A DNA stretch of 64,000 nucleotides from Oceanisphaera marina. Lineage in GTDB: Bacteria; Pseudomonadota; Gammaproteobacteria; Enterobacterales; Aeromonadaceae. The position numbers were made by a program, and so were the translations under genes. This document shows positions 55,850 to 64,000 of the stretch, in pieces (positions within the stretch are counted from its first letter, which is position 1; each line of letters starts with the position of its first letter). The notes below the pieces were generated by a model. The model searched no databases. It was not told where the DNA came from and was given only the letters and a program-made list of their open reading frames with translations. The DNA lies in contig NZ_BMKE01000016.1 in NCBI RefSeq assembly GCF_014643915.1, positions 26,905 to 90,904 on the forward strand, in the 5' to 3' direction.

Positions 55850-57538
55850 ATGAAGGCTCTTATCATTAGCGCCTGCCCCGGTGGCATGGCGGCCAGTTAT
55901 TTGGCCGCCAACTTACTGGAGCAGGCGGCACAAGATCTGGGATGGCAGGTGAGGGTGGAATGTCATAGTCGGTTCGCTCCCGCCACTCCCTTTACCGACG
56001 ACGAGATTGACAGTGCCGAGCTGGTGTTGGTGGCGGCAGATGTGGAGCTGGACTTGTCCCGTTTTCTGGGCAAATCAGTCTATCGCAGCTCGCTGCAAGC
56101 GGCGTTGAATGCGCCAGGCCAGTGGTTGCAACAGGGCAGGGAGCAGGCAGCATTACTGACCCCGGGTGTCATCGCGTCCGGCGTGACACTGGTGGCGGTT
56201 ACCGCCTGCCCCACAGGGGTCGCCCATACCTTTATGGCGGCCGAGGCACTGACTGCCGCTGCCACTGACATGGGCATCAAGATCAAAGTGGAAACCCAGG
56301 GCGCAGTAGGTAGTCAGTGCCTGCTCAGTGCAGCCGATATTAATGGCGCCGAACGGGTGATAGTGGCCGCAGACATTGACGTTGATTTAAGTCGTTTTCA
56401 GGGAAAACGCCTGTACCAAACGTCTACCCGGGCCACGCTGAAATCTCCCCAAAACGTGATTAATCGTGCCTTGCTGGATGCCAAACTGTATCAGCCCTCG
56501 GCAGTAAATGAAGATACACCGGATAACAAGCAGCAAGGGGGCTTGTACCAGCATTTGATGACCGGAGTGTCGTTCATGCTGCCCATGGTGGTGGCCGGCG
56601 GGCTGTTGGTTGCGTTGTCGTTTGTGTTTGGTATTAATGCGTTCAAGCAGCAAGACTCCTTCGCCGCGGCCCTGATGCAGATTGGCGGGGAGGCGGCATT
56701 CGCCTTGATGATCCCGGTGTTATCCGGTTACATCGCCTTGTCGATTGCCGGGCGCGTCGGGCTGGCGCCGGGCATGATAGGCGGCCTGTTGGCGAGTAGT
56801 CTAGGAACCGGCTTTCTGGGAGGAATAATAGCGGGGCTGTTGGCCGGTTACTGTAGTGGCTATATTGCCCGGCAGCTGTGGTTGCCTGAGCGGCTGCAGG
56901 CCCTGAAACCTATCTTGATTATTCCACTGTTTGCCAGCCTGGTGACCGGTTTGGTGATGATTTATGTGGTGGGCGAGCCATTAGCCTGGTTGATGAGCCA
57001 TCTTACCCATATTCTCAATAACATGGGATCGGTCAATGCGGTGTTACTGGGGCTGCTGATCGGTGCCATGATGTGTTTTGATTTGGGGGGGCCGGTCAAC
57101 AAGGTAGCTTATACGTTTGCCGTTGGGCTGCTGGCGTCGCAAACCTATGGCCCTATGGCCGCAGCCATGGCGGCAGGCATGGTACCGGCGCTGGGCATGG
57201 GCATGGCTACCTTGCTGGGAAGGCGTAAATTCAGCGTCAGCGAGCGAGAAGCCGGCAAGGCATCTCTGGTGCTGGGGCTGTGTTTTATCTCCGAGGGGGC
57301 GATACCGTTTGCCGCGCGGGATCCGTTACGAGTGATCCCCTGTTGCATGTTGGGGGGAGCCATTGCCGGAGCCCTGGCGATGTGGTTCGACGCTGCGCTG
57401 CTGGCGCCTCATGGCGGAATTTTTGTATTTTTTATTCCCAACGCCATTCAACCCATAACGGAATATGCGCTGGCCATTGTCATCGGTACCCTGGTCACGG
57501 CGGTGTGCTACGCCACCATCAAGCGTAATGAGGGGTAA
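55850..57538 (+). CDS. fruA: Fructose PTS permease FruA (EIIB'BC)
   Basis: A 562-residue inner-membrane protein that imports fructose and phosphorylates it at C-1. Two IIB-type domains (SACPGGMAASYLAAN about 8-22; active-site TACPTGVAHTFMAAEAL about 120-136) precede a IIC domain with about nine membrane segments (YQHLMTGVSFMLPMVVAGGL, split; MCFDLGGPVNKVAYTF; FISEGAIPFAARDP). Product would be fructose 1-phosphate, for which no kinase is encoded here. Confidence 0.95.
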   Translation: MKALIISACPGGMAASYLAANLLEQAAQDLGWQVRVECHSRFAPATPFTDDEIDSAELVLVAADVELDLSRFLGKSVYRSSLQAALNAPGQWLQQGREQAALLTPGVIASGVTLVAVTACPTGVAHTFMAAEALTAAATDMGIKIKVETQGAVGSQCLLSAADINGAERVIVAADIDVDLSRFQGKRLYQTSTRATLKSPQNVINRALLDAKLYQPSAVNEDTPDNKQQGGLYQHLMTGVSFMLPMVVAGGLLVALSFVFGINAFKQQDSFAAALMQIGGEAAFALMIPVLSGYIALSIAGRVGLAPGMIGGLLASSLGTGFLGGIIAGLLAGYCSGYIARQLWLPERLQALKPILIIPLFASLVTGLVMIYVVGEPLAWLMSHLTHILNNMGSVNAVLLGLLIGAMMCFDLGGPVNKVAYTFAVGLLASQTYGPMAAAMAAGMVPALGMGMATLLGRRKFSVSEREAGKASLVLGLCFISEGAIPFAARDPLRVIPCCMLGGAIAGALAMWFDAALLAPHGGIFVFFIPNAIQPITEYALAIVIGTLVTAVCYATIKRNEG

Positions 57539-57619
57539 AGATAGCTGGACGTCGTAAACGATCAGCTTGAAGAAAATACCGACAACGCATCGTCATCAAG
57601 GTTATTCGAACCATATAAT

Positions 57620-57656
57620 AAAGGCACCAGACCCAGCGGGTTTGGTGCCTTTATTC
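57620..57656. terminator. Terminator between fruA and ribA
   Basis: AAAGGCACCA and TGGTGCCTTT with a further GACCC/GGGTT pairing form a long stem with T-rich ends on both strands, serving convergent genes. Confidence 0.85.
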
Positions 57657-57730
57657 TTTGCAACCGGAACTCATTTATTAGACGGACAAGCCGGACTGGC
57701 TGTGTTTGTCATTGGTCTTAAACTGACAGC

Positions 57731-58339
57731 TTACAGCTTTGTCTTATGGTCTTTAAACATATGACCGAGCTTGCCGGCCTTGGTGTCTAAATAGTGTTCG
57801 TTAAACGGATTGCGGCCTTCTTGCAGTGGAATGCGCTCGACCACTTCAATGCCAAAGTTTTCCAGCGCTTTGACCTTGCGTGGATTATTGGTCATTAACT
57901 GCATCTGCTTGACACCCAGTTCATGCAGCATGTCGGCACAAATAGTGTAATCGCGCATGTCGGCGGCAAACCCAAGCTCAACATTGGCTTCTACGGTATC
58001 CTTGCCCTGATCTTGCAGATGGTAGGCATGAATCTTGTTCAACAGACCAATGCCTCTGCCTTCCTGGCGCACATAGAGCAGTATGCCACGGCCTTCTTTG
58101 GCTATTTTTTCCATTGCGGCCTGCAACTGAAAACCACAGTCGCAACGCAGGCTGAACAAGGCATCGCCGGTCAGACATTCAGAATGAATTCGACCCAACA
58201 CCGGCTGATCATCATCTATGGTGCCCATCACAAGGGCGGCGTGATCCTTGCCCGTACCTTTTTCTTCAAATCCGATCAGGGTAAAGGTGCCCCAGGGTGT
58301 TGGCAGTTTTGAGTTTGCCATCCGGGTAACACTGCTCAT
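57731..58339 (-). CDS. ribA: GTP cyclohydrolase II RibA
   Basis: A 202-residue enzyme opening GTP for riboflavin synthesis. Zinc cysteines lie in [31 protein letters not shown] and [12 protein letters not shown] are active-site signatures. Standalone form without a RibB fusion. Its last codons and stop (AAGCTGTAA) fall inside a copy of the dispersed AGCTGTAAGCTGTCAG repeat. No FMN riboswitch is upstream. Confidence 0.96.
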   Translation of the reverse strand: MSSVTRMANSKLPTPWGTFTLIGFEEKGTGKDHAALVMGTIDDDQPVLGRIHSECLTGDALFSLRCDCGFQLQAAMEKIAKEGRGILLYVRQEGRGIGLLNKIHAYHLQDQGKDTVEANVELGFAADMRDYTICADMLHELGVKQMQLMTNNPRKVKALENFGIEVVERIPLQEGRNPFNEHYLDTKAGKLGHMFKDHKTKL

Positions 58340-58493
58340 GGCGTTCCTCTTCAGTTTTCAAATAACAAAAAAATGGCGGTCATTGTAAAGCGGATGACCC
58401 CGCAGGTATAGGCGCAATGCATACAAGTTTGTTTAAAGGGTATTTTTAACCTGTTAATAAATTGTATGTACTACATTTACCAGCCAACTTGGG

Positions 58494-58499
58494 TATAAT
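58494..58499 (+). promoter_or_regulatory. -10 box upstream of cmk
   Basis: Perfect TATAAT 61 bp before the cmk ATG, with a poor -35 region; followed by a GC-rich GCGCGCC discriminator, as in growth-rate-controlled promoters of ribosomal operons. Confidence 0.5.
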
Positions 58500-58559
58500 G
58501 CGCGCCGTGCAGTCGTGTATTAAAAATATGCTCAACTCAACGATTTACTGGAGAAAGCC

Positions 58560-59240
58560 ATGACCGAAAAAGCTCCCGTCATCACAATAGATGGCCCCGG
58601 TGGCGCCGGCAAAGGAACACTTTGCCAGTTGCTGGCCGAAAAGCTGGAGTGGCACTTGCTGGATTCCGGTGCCATCTACCGCGTGTTGGCGCTGGCGGCC
58701 TTGCATCATAATGTGGCGCTTGACGATGAAGCCGGTCTGGTGCCGTTAGCCGCGCATCTGGATGTGCAATTTCCGGTACAGGATGATCAGGTTAAAACGA
58801 TTCTTGAAGGCGAAGATGTTTCTCGTGCCATTCGTAGTGAAAAAATGGGCGATACCGCCAGTAAAATAGCGGCATTTCCACGGGTGCGTGAAGCCTTGCT
58901 ACGCCGCCAGCGGGCCTTTCGAACGGCTCCTGGTCTGATTGCCGATGGACGCGATATGGGCACAGTGGTGTTTCCTGACGCTCAAGTGAAAATATTCCTG
59001 GATGCCAGCGCCGAAGAAAGGGCGAATCGTCGACTTCTTCAGTTGCAAGAGAAAGGCTTTGATGTTAGTTTTGACCGTCTTTTAAGCGAAATTCAGGCGC
59101 GTGACGACAGAGATCGTAATAGAGCCGTCGCACCCTTGAAAGCGGCAGATGATGCCCTGATCATTGATTCAACGCATTTATCCATTGCAGAAGTATTGGA
59201 CAAAGTGTTGAGTCATACTAAGGTTAAAGTCACCGGTTAA
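58560..59240 (+). CDS. cmk: Cytidylate kinase Cmk
   Basis: A 226-residue kinase phosphorylating CMP and dCMP. P-loop [12 protein letters not shown] (about 12-23), SGAIYR, the NMP-binding insert and [13 protein letters not shown] are all present. First gene of the cmk-rpsA block. Confidence 0.96.
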   Translation: MTEKAPVITIDGPGGAGKGTLCQLLAEKLEWHLLDSGAIYRVLALAALHHNVALDDEAGLVPLAAHLDVQFPVQDDQVKTILEGEDVSRAIRSEKMGDTASKIAAFPRVREALLRRQRAFRTAPGLIADGRDMGTVVFPDAQVKIFLDASAEERANRRLLQLQEKGFDVSFDRLLSEIQARDDRDRNRAVAPLKAADDALIIDSTHLSIAEVLDKVLSHTKVKVTG

Positions 59241-59391
59241 GCCGTAAGGCTGTTTCGGTTAAATGTTCAGAAGTTAAGTCAGACGCCGTCTGACCCTGCC
59301 CGCCTCAAGGATGAAACGGGTCTATGCTAATCACCCCGTAGGTGCCGGATTGCCCTGTGGATGTTCAACTTAAAAAGTGTATTCATTAAAC
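59241..59391 (+). promoter_or_regulatory. rpsA leader
   Basis: The 151-base leader contains GTCAGACG-C-CGTCTGAC (59278-59294) and other short stems, and the rpsA start lacks a Shine-Dalgarno sequence. In E. coli the structured rpsA leader is where S1 represses its own translation; the same is likely here. Confidence 0.55.
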
Positions 59392-61065
59392 ATGATTGAA
59401 TCTTTTGCCCAACTCTTTGAAGAGTCTCTAACAGAACTTGAAACCCGTCCGGGTTCCATTGTTAAAGGTACTGTCGTCGCCATCCAGAACGGTATCGTTT
59501 TGGTAGACGCAGGCCTGAAGTCTGAATCCGCTATCCCTGCCGAGCAGTTCAAAAATGCCCAGGGCGAAATGGAAGTCAGCGTTGGCGACGTTGTAGACGT
59601 AGCGCTGGACGCGGTAGAAGACGGTTTCGGTGAGACTCTGCTTTCCCGTGAAAAAGCGAAGCGCCACGAATCTTGGCTGCAACTGGAAAAAGCCTACGAA
59701 GATCAGGAAACCGTTATCGGTGTGATCAACGGCAAGGTCAAGGGTGGCTTCACTGTAGAAGTGAACACTATCCGTGCATTCCTGCCAGGTTCGCTGGTTG
59801 ACGTACGTCCAGTACGCGACACGCTGCACCTGGAAGGTAAAGAGCTTGAGTTCAAAGTAATCAAGCTGGACCAGAAGCGCAACAACGTGGTTGTTTCTCG
59901 TCGTGCCGTTATCGAAACTGAAAACAGTGCCGAGCGCGAGCAGCTGCTTGAGAACCTGCAAGAAGGTCAAGAAGTTAAGGGTATCGTTAAGAACCTGACC
60001 GACTACGGTGCTTTCGTAGACCTGGGCGGCGTAGATGGCCTGCTGCACATCACCGATATGGCTTGGAAGCGCGTTAAGCACCCAAGCGAGATCGTGAACG
60101 TAGGTGACGAAATCAACGTTAAAGTGCTGAAGTTCGACCGTGAGCGCACTCGTGTGTCTCTGGGTCTGAAGCAGCTGGGTGAAGATCCATGGGTTGATAT
60201 CGCTAACCGTTACCCAGAAGGCACTCGTCTGTCTGGCCGCGTGACCAACCTGACCGACTACGGCTGCTTCGTGGAAATCGAAGAAGGCGTTGAAGGCCTG
60301 GTACACGTGTCTGAAATGGACTGGACCAACAAGAACATCCACCCATCTAAAGTGGTTTCTGTTGGCGACAGCGTAGACGTAATGGTGCTGGATATCGACG
60401 AAGAACGTCGTCGTATCTCTCTGGGTCTGAAGCAGTGCAAATCTAACCCATGGCAGCTGTTTGCGGAAACCCACAACAAGGGCGACCGTGTTTCCGGTAA
60501 GATCAAGTCTATCACTGACTTCGGTATCTTCATCGGTCTGGACGGCGGCATCGACGGTCTGGTTCACCTGTCCGACATTTCCTGGAACGCCAACGGTGAT
60601 GAAGCCGTTCGTGAATTCAAGAAAGGCGACGAGATTGACGCAGTAGTGCTTCAGGTTGATCCTGAGCGTGAGCGCATCAGCCTGGGCGTGAAGCAAATCG
60701 ACGAAGACCCGTTCAACAAGTACCTGGCTGACGTTAAGAAAGGTGCTATCGTTAAGGGTACTATCACTGCCGTTGACGCCAAAGGCGCAGTAGTAGAGAT
60801 GGAAGAAGGCGTGGAAGGTTATGTCCGCGTTGCCGATATCTCTCGCGACCGTATCGAAGACGCATCTACTGTATTGACCGTAGGTGAAGAAATCGAAGCA
60901 CGCTTCATGGGCGTTGATCGCAAGAACCGTACTCTGAGCTTGTCTATCCGTGCGAAAGACGAAGCAGAAGATAAAGTAGTTCTGGATAACCTGAACCAGC
61001 AGCAACCTGAAGATGTTGGTTTAAGTGCAATGGCAGAAGCCTTCAAGGCTGCCAAAGGCGAATAA
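59392..61065 (+). CDS. rpsA: 30S ribosomal protein S1
   Basis: A 557-residue RNA-binding protein, exactly the E. coli length, with six S1 OB-fold repeats (for example [21 protein letters not shown] and [20 protein letters not shown], each cut here). It recruits mRNA to the 30S subunit. Codon use is strongly biased (CTG, CGT, AAC, GAA), as in highly expressed genes. The ATG at 59392 has no ribosome binding site, typical for rpsA. Confidence 0.98.
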   Translation: MIESFAQLFEESLTELETRPGSIVKGTVVAIQNGIVLVDAGLKSESAIPAEQFKNAQGEMEVSVGDVVDVALDAVEDGFGETLLSREKAKRHESWLQLEKAYEDQETVIGVINGKVKGGFTVEVNTIRAFLPGSLVDVRPVRDTLHLEGKELEFKVIKLDQKRNNVVVSRRAVIETENSAEREQLLENLQEGQEVKGIVKNLTDYGAFVDLGGVDGLLHITDMAWKRVKHPSEIVNVGDEINVKVLKFDRERTRVSLGLKQLGEDPWVDIANRYPEGTRLSGRVTNLTDYGCFVEIEEGVEGLVHVSEMDWTNKNIHPSKVVSVGDSVDVMVLDIDEERRRISLGLKQCKSNPWQLFAETHNKGDRVSGKIKSITDFGIFIGLDGGIDGLVHLSDISWNANGDEAVREFKKGDEIDAVVLQVDPERERISLGVKQIDEDPFNKYLADVKKGAIVKGTITAVDAKGAVVEMEEGVEGYVRVADISRDRIEDASTVLTVGEEIEARFMGVDRKNRTLSLSIRAKDEAEDKVVLDNLNQQQPEDVGLSAMAEAFKAAKGE

Positions 61066-61080
61066 GCCTTTCCGAATGTA

Positions 61081-61107
61081 AAAGGGGGCCTTCGTGCCCC
61101 CTTTTTG
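61081..61107 (+). terminator. Terminator after rpsA
   Basis: AAAGGGGGC and GCCCCCTTT with a CTTCGT loop, then Ts. ihfB starts 27 bp later. Confidence 0.9.
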
Positions 61108-61133
61108 TTGTTTGGCGATCAGGAGAAACCATC

Positions 61134-61415
61134 ATGACCAAATCCGATCTCATTGAAAGACTGTCAGAACAATACAGCCATCTTTCTGCCAAAGAAGTAG
61201 AAGGCGCAATTAAAGAAATTCTTGAACAAATGTCGGCGACCCTACAAGGTGGTGACCGTATCGAAATCAGAGGGTTTGGTAGTTTTTCATTACACTACCG
61301 AGCTCCTCGCCAAGGGCGTAACCCCAAAACCGGTGAAAAAGTGGCATTAACAGGGAAATATGTCCCTCACTTTAAACCAGGTAAAGAATTACGTGAGCGA
61401 GTTAATCCGGCCTGA
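61134..61415 (+). CDS. ihfB: Integration host factor subunit beta
   Basis: A 93-residue DNA-bending protein: [13 protein letters not shown] start, [20 protein letters not shown] and the NPKTGEKV arm that inserts into the minor groove. AGGAG precedes the ATG. Confidence 0.97.
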   Translation: MTKSDLIERLSEQYSHLSAKEVEGAIKEILEQMSATLQGGDRIEIRGFGSFSLHYRAPRQGRNPKTGEKVALTGKYVPHFKPGKELRERVNPA

Positions 61416-61520
61416 TATTATCAGTGGCGCTATATCACTTTTTACGTTAACTCGACTGGCAGGCACTGGGCTTTTCCGAGATAATGCCAAGACTCTAAAT
61501 CAGGAAGTTGAGAGGGTAAG

Positions 61521-61808
61521 GTGAAGATTATTATTGGCCTGATAATCCTGGCAATTTTGTTTGCCATTGGTTTAACACTGGGCACGCAAAATGATCAGCT
61601 GGTACATGTAAATTATCTGTTGGCTCAGGGTGACTATCGTCTTTCTTCATTGCTGGCGATTATTTTTGTGTCCGGTTTCATTATTGGCTGGTTGGTGTTT
61701 GGTTTGGTATTACTACGCCTGAGAATGAACAACAGCGGCCTGCGCAAAAAAGTTGAGCGTCAGCAAAGAGAGTTGGAAGAGCTAAGGGCATTGCCCATTA
61801 AGGATTAA
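61521..61808 (+). CDS. lapA: Lipopolysaccharide assembly protein A (LapA)
   Basis: A 95-residue inner-membrane protein with two helices (IIIGLIILAILFAIGLTLG; LLAIIFVSGFIIGWLVFGLV) and a C-terminal coiled-coil (RKKVERQQRELEELRAL). It works with LapB in controlling LPS synthesis via LpxC. GTG start after GAGGGTAAG; lapB follows 8 bp later. Confidence 0.93.
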   Translation: MKIIIGLIILAILFAIGLTLGTQNDQLVHVNYLLAQGDYRLSSLLAIIFVSGFIIGWLVFGLVLLRLRMNNSGLRKKVERQQRELEELRALPIKD

Positions 61809-61816
61809 CGAGTCCT

Positions 61817-62986
61817 ATGCTGGAATTGTTGTTTCTGCTGCTCCCGGTCGCGGCGGCTTATGGCTGGTATATGGGGCGCAGAGGAGTCCGGCAGGATGCT
61901 CAAAAAAAATCCAATCATTTCTCCCGGCAATATGTTGCCGGGCTGAATTTTCTGCTGTCTGACGAACCCGACAAAGCCGTTGATCTGTTTATTCAGTTAT
62001 TGCAGGTTGATAGCGAAACCATTGAAACCCATCTTGCCCTCGGGAACCTGTTTCGGTCCCGAGGCGAAGTCGATCGCGCCATTCGCATTCATCAAAACCT
62101 GGTCGCGCGTCCTAATCTGTTATTGGAGCAGCGGCATTTAGCCATGCTGGAGCTGGCTCGGGATTTTCTTGCCGCCGGTTTGCTGGACAGAGCCGAACAT
62201 ATTCTGGTCGAGCTGAAAAGCGATCCGGATTACGAAGAAGAAGCACTGGGTCAATTACTGCTTATTTATCAGCAACTGAAAGACTGGGATCAGGCGATTG
62301 CCACGGCAGAGCGATTGAAAAAGCGTCAAGGAATGAAAGCGCTGATCCCCATGGGGCATTTTTACTGTGAGTTGGCCGAACAGCATTGGCGACAGCAAGA
62401 TATCAAAAGCGCCATGGCGCAGCTGAAAAAGGCATTAAAAGCCGACGCCGGCTGTGTGAGGGCCAACATTCGCATGGGGGCGCTGTATATGGCCCAGCAA
62501 CAGTGGTCGCAAGCCTTGGCGTGTTTGCTTGCCGTCACCCGGCAAGATGCCGATTTTATTTGTGAAGTGCTGGGTGATATTCAATATTGCTATCGACAGT
62601 TAAATGATGAAGCCGAGTTGATACGTCAGCTGCATTTATGGGTGGCAGAAGACAGTGGCGCCAGTGTGGTATTAATGCTGGCTGATTATGTGGCCCAGAG
62701 TCAGAGCACTATGGCGGCTGAACAGTTGGTGTTGTCGCAGTTGCAGCGTCATCCCACCATGAAAGGCTTTCATCGGCTAATGGCTTATCATGCGGCAAAT
62801 GCGGAGCAAGGTCGTGCCCGAGAAAGTCTGGATATGCTGAGCTCTCTGGTCTCGGAGCAATTACGATTGAAGCCTAGCCATAAGTGTACACAGTGTGGAT
62901 TTTCTGCCCAAACCCTGTTTTGGCAATGCCCCTCCTGCAAACAGTGGGGCAGCATTCGGCCACTGCGTGGCCTGGATGGGGAATAA
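61817..62986 (+). CDS. lapB: Lipopolysaccharide assembly protein B (LapB)
   Basis: A 389-residue protein: N-terminal membrane helix (LLFLLLPVAAAYGWYMG), about nine tetratricopeptide repeats, and a C-terminal rubredoxin-type metal site (CTQCGFSAQTLFWQCPSCKQW). LapB brings LpxC to FtsH for degradation, setting LPS levels. Both CxxC pairs are intact. Confidence 0.95.
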   Translation: MLELLFLLLPVAAAYGWYMGRRGVRQDAQKKSNHFSRQYVAGLNFLLSDEPDKAVDLFIQLLQVDSETIETHLALGNLFRSRGEVDRAIRIHQNLVARPNLLLEQRHLAMLELARDFLAAGLLDRAEHILVELKSDPDYEEEALGQLLLIYQQLKDWDQAIATAERLKKRQGMKALIPMGHFYCELAEQHWRQQDIKSAMAQLKKALKADAGCVRANIRMGALYMAQQQWSQALACLLAVTRQDADFICEVLGDIQYCYRQLNDEAELIRQLHLWVAEDSGASVVLMLADYVAQSQSTMAAEQLVLSQLQRHPTMKGFHRLMAYHAANAEQGRARESLDMLSSLVSEQLRLKPSHKCTQCGFSAQTLFWQCPSCKQWGSIRPLRGLDGE

Positions 62987-63009
62987 GAATTTTAAAAGCT
63001 AAAGATTTT

Positions 63010-63135
63010 CTCGCCACGGAATCCACTGAACCCACGAAAAAACATTAAGAAAAACTATGTATTGGTAAGTGACCTCACAAGGATATGCATTGTCGCTTTT
63101 TTTGTCGCTCTTCGTCTGTGTGTTCCGTGGCAAAA
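63010..63135. repeat. Inverted CCACGGAA element between lapB and pyrF
   Basis: GCCACGGAATCCACTGA (63014-63030) and its inverted counterpart CTGTGTGTTCCGTGGC (63116-63131) face each other across the gap. CCACGGAA-type copies are known as dispersed repeats in many bacterial genomes; no gene lies between. Confidence 0.5.
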
Positions 63136-63163
63136 TATGTTTAAAAATTGAAGGTAATCTTGT

Positions 63164-63871
63164 ATGCAAGACTCAACAAAACTCGACCCTAAAATCCTGA
63201 TTGCGCTTGATTTTGCCGATCAGCAGCAAGCGTTGGCGCTTATTGCGCAATTGGATCCTGCCAGCTGCCGGCTAAAGGTGGGCAAGGAAATGTTTACCTT
63301 ATTCGGCCCCGAGTTTGTGCGTACTCTGGTTGAAGCCGGGTTTGATGTGTTTCTTGATCTGAAGTTTCACGATATTCCCAATACGGTTGCCAAGGCCGTG
63401 GCGGCCGCTGCCGAGCTGGGCGTGTGGATGGTAAACGTGCATGCCAGCGGTGGCCTGCGCATGATGCAGGCAGCCCGGGAGGCATTGTTGCCTTACGGTG
63501 ATAGAGCCCCCTTGCTGATTGCGGTTACCGTACTCACTAGCATGACGGCAGAAGAGCTGGAGCAAGTGGGTGTGTTACGCTCCCCTGCAGAGCAGGTGCT
63601 GGCATTGGCACGTTTGACTCGCGATGCAGGATTGGATGGTGTGGTGTGTTCGGCACAAGAAGCCAGCCTGTTAAAGGCCGAGTTGGGCCATGACTTTAAA
63701 CTGGTGACTCCGGGGATTCGGCCTGCTGGTTCAGACGCGGGTGACCAACGTCGGATCATGACTCCGGAGCAGGCATTGGCTGCTGGCAGTGATTATCTGG
63801 TTATTGGTCGGCCCATTACTCAGGCGGCCAATCCTGCCGACGCGCTGGCTACCATTAATCAAAGCCTGTAA
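63164..63871 (+). CDS. pyrF: Orotidine 5'-phosphate decarboxylase PyrF
   Basis: A 235-residue TIM-barrel enzyme making UMP. The catalytic [11 protein letters not shown] (K-x-x-D) and the C-terminal phosphate loop [26 protein letters not shown] are intact. Usual position after lapB. Confidence 0.97.
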   Translation: MQDSTKLDPKILIALDFADQQQALALIAQLDPASCRLKVGKEMFTLFGPEFVRTLVEAGFDVFLDLKFHDIPNTVAKAVAAAAELGVWMVNVHASGGLRMMQAAREALLPYGDRAPLLIAVTVLTSMTAEELEQVGVLRSPAEQVLALARLTRDAGLDGVVCSAQEASLLKAELGHDFKLVTPGIRPAGSDAGDQRRIMTPEQALAAGSDYLVIGRPITQAANPADALATINQSL

Positions 63872-63972
63872 GTTACAGTATGCTGGCCTGGAGGCCCCCC
63901 TCTGTCAGCCTAGTTGTCCAGTTGGCGATTTCGCCTGAATTTAACCAATCAGGGGCGGCATAGGAGCATTCA

Positions 63973-64000
63973 TGCCACGTTATTCTGAAGAACGTAAAGC
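63973..64000 (+). CDS. Start of a gene cut by the right edge, possibly a transposase
   Basis: An ATG with AGGAG 7-8 bases upstream opens a frame reading MPRYSEERK. This resembles the N-terminus of a helix-turn-helix transposase subunit family (MPRYSEERKxxV). Only nine residues are visible, so an insertion sequence here is a suggestion. Confidence 0.35.

Noticed and set aside
58340-58559. FMN riboswitch before ribA
   Set aside because: The 220-bp gap has none of the conserved FMN aptamer segments.
59428-61005. Very long (525-codon) antisense frame within rpsA
   Set aside because: Product of the extreme codon bias of rpsA; no start signal, no recognisable domain.

Overview
The window is a stretch of chromosome from a gammaproteobacterium. 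The gene set (cmk-rpsA-ihfB-lapA-lapB-pyrF in one direction, tusE/yccS/yccA next to tRNA-Ser(UGA), hexR-pykA, divergent ppsR/ppsA, a PsrA-type regulator in front of fadE) and the mix of enterobacterial-like and pseudomonad-like proteins fit a marine Aeromonadales-type organism (Oceanimonas/Oceanisphaera/Zobellella-like). That placement is an inference from protein resemblance, not a search. Almost everything is ordinary housekeeping and transport; there is no prophage, CRISPR array or defence island. Only the last 28 bases may enter a transposase gene.

Layout: 1-3 kb, 3' part of an RND efflux pump. 3-4.7 kb, a cysteine desulfhydrase-like enzyme divergent from its likely DecR/CcdR regulator. 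4.7-5.6 kb, a TRIC-type channel under a tandem glycine riboswitch. 5.6-8.8 kb, an AraC regulator, a YfeH-type carrier and a Na/phosphate carrier with a Pho box. 9.6-10.7 kb, a BON-domain stress protein and YtjA. 10.8-13.9 kb, a metallopeptidase-like protein and the corrinoid pair cobQ-cobO. 13.9-17.3 kb, an M23 peptidase followed by an eroded stretch holding two broken genes (an OB-TM2 protein split by an in-frame stop and a GGDEF remnant) and a GlcG-like protein. 17.3-23.6 kb, two cation antiporters, a rhodanese lacking its cysteine, YtoQ, a sugar dehydrogenase and PpnP. 23.8-25.9 kb, ovoA (ovothiol synthesis). 26-31.3 kb, an NCS2 permease, ppsR and ppsA. 31.4-35.6 kb, queCDE behind a preQ1 riboswitch, moeA and folE: with FolE making the first intermediate from GTP, this cluster holds the enzymes for GTP to preQ0. 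35.7-38.4 kb, an Rdx protein, speA and ybaM. 38.7-41.6 kb, psrA-fadE. 41.9-46 kb, pykA, hexR, rimO. 46-51.3 kb, sodB, grxD, tusE, yccS, yccA, tRNA-Ser. 51.4-57.5 kb, a pseudouridine synthase, a short-chain dehydrogenase and a two-gene fructose PTS (fruB-fruA) with no fruK. 57.7-63.9 kb, ribA and the cmk-to-pyrF block.

The most notable items are regulatory: a tandem glycine riboswitch whose second aptamer contains an 8-base match able to sequester the channel gene's ribosome binding site, and a very compact preQ1-I riboswitch fused to the queC ribosome binding site. There is also a family of short intergenic repeats that bracket Rho-independent terminators as inverted pairs. No clearly new multi-gene system was found.
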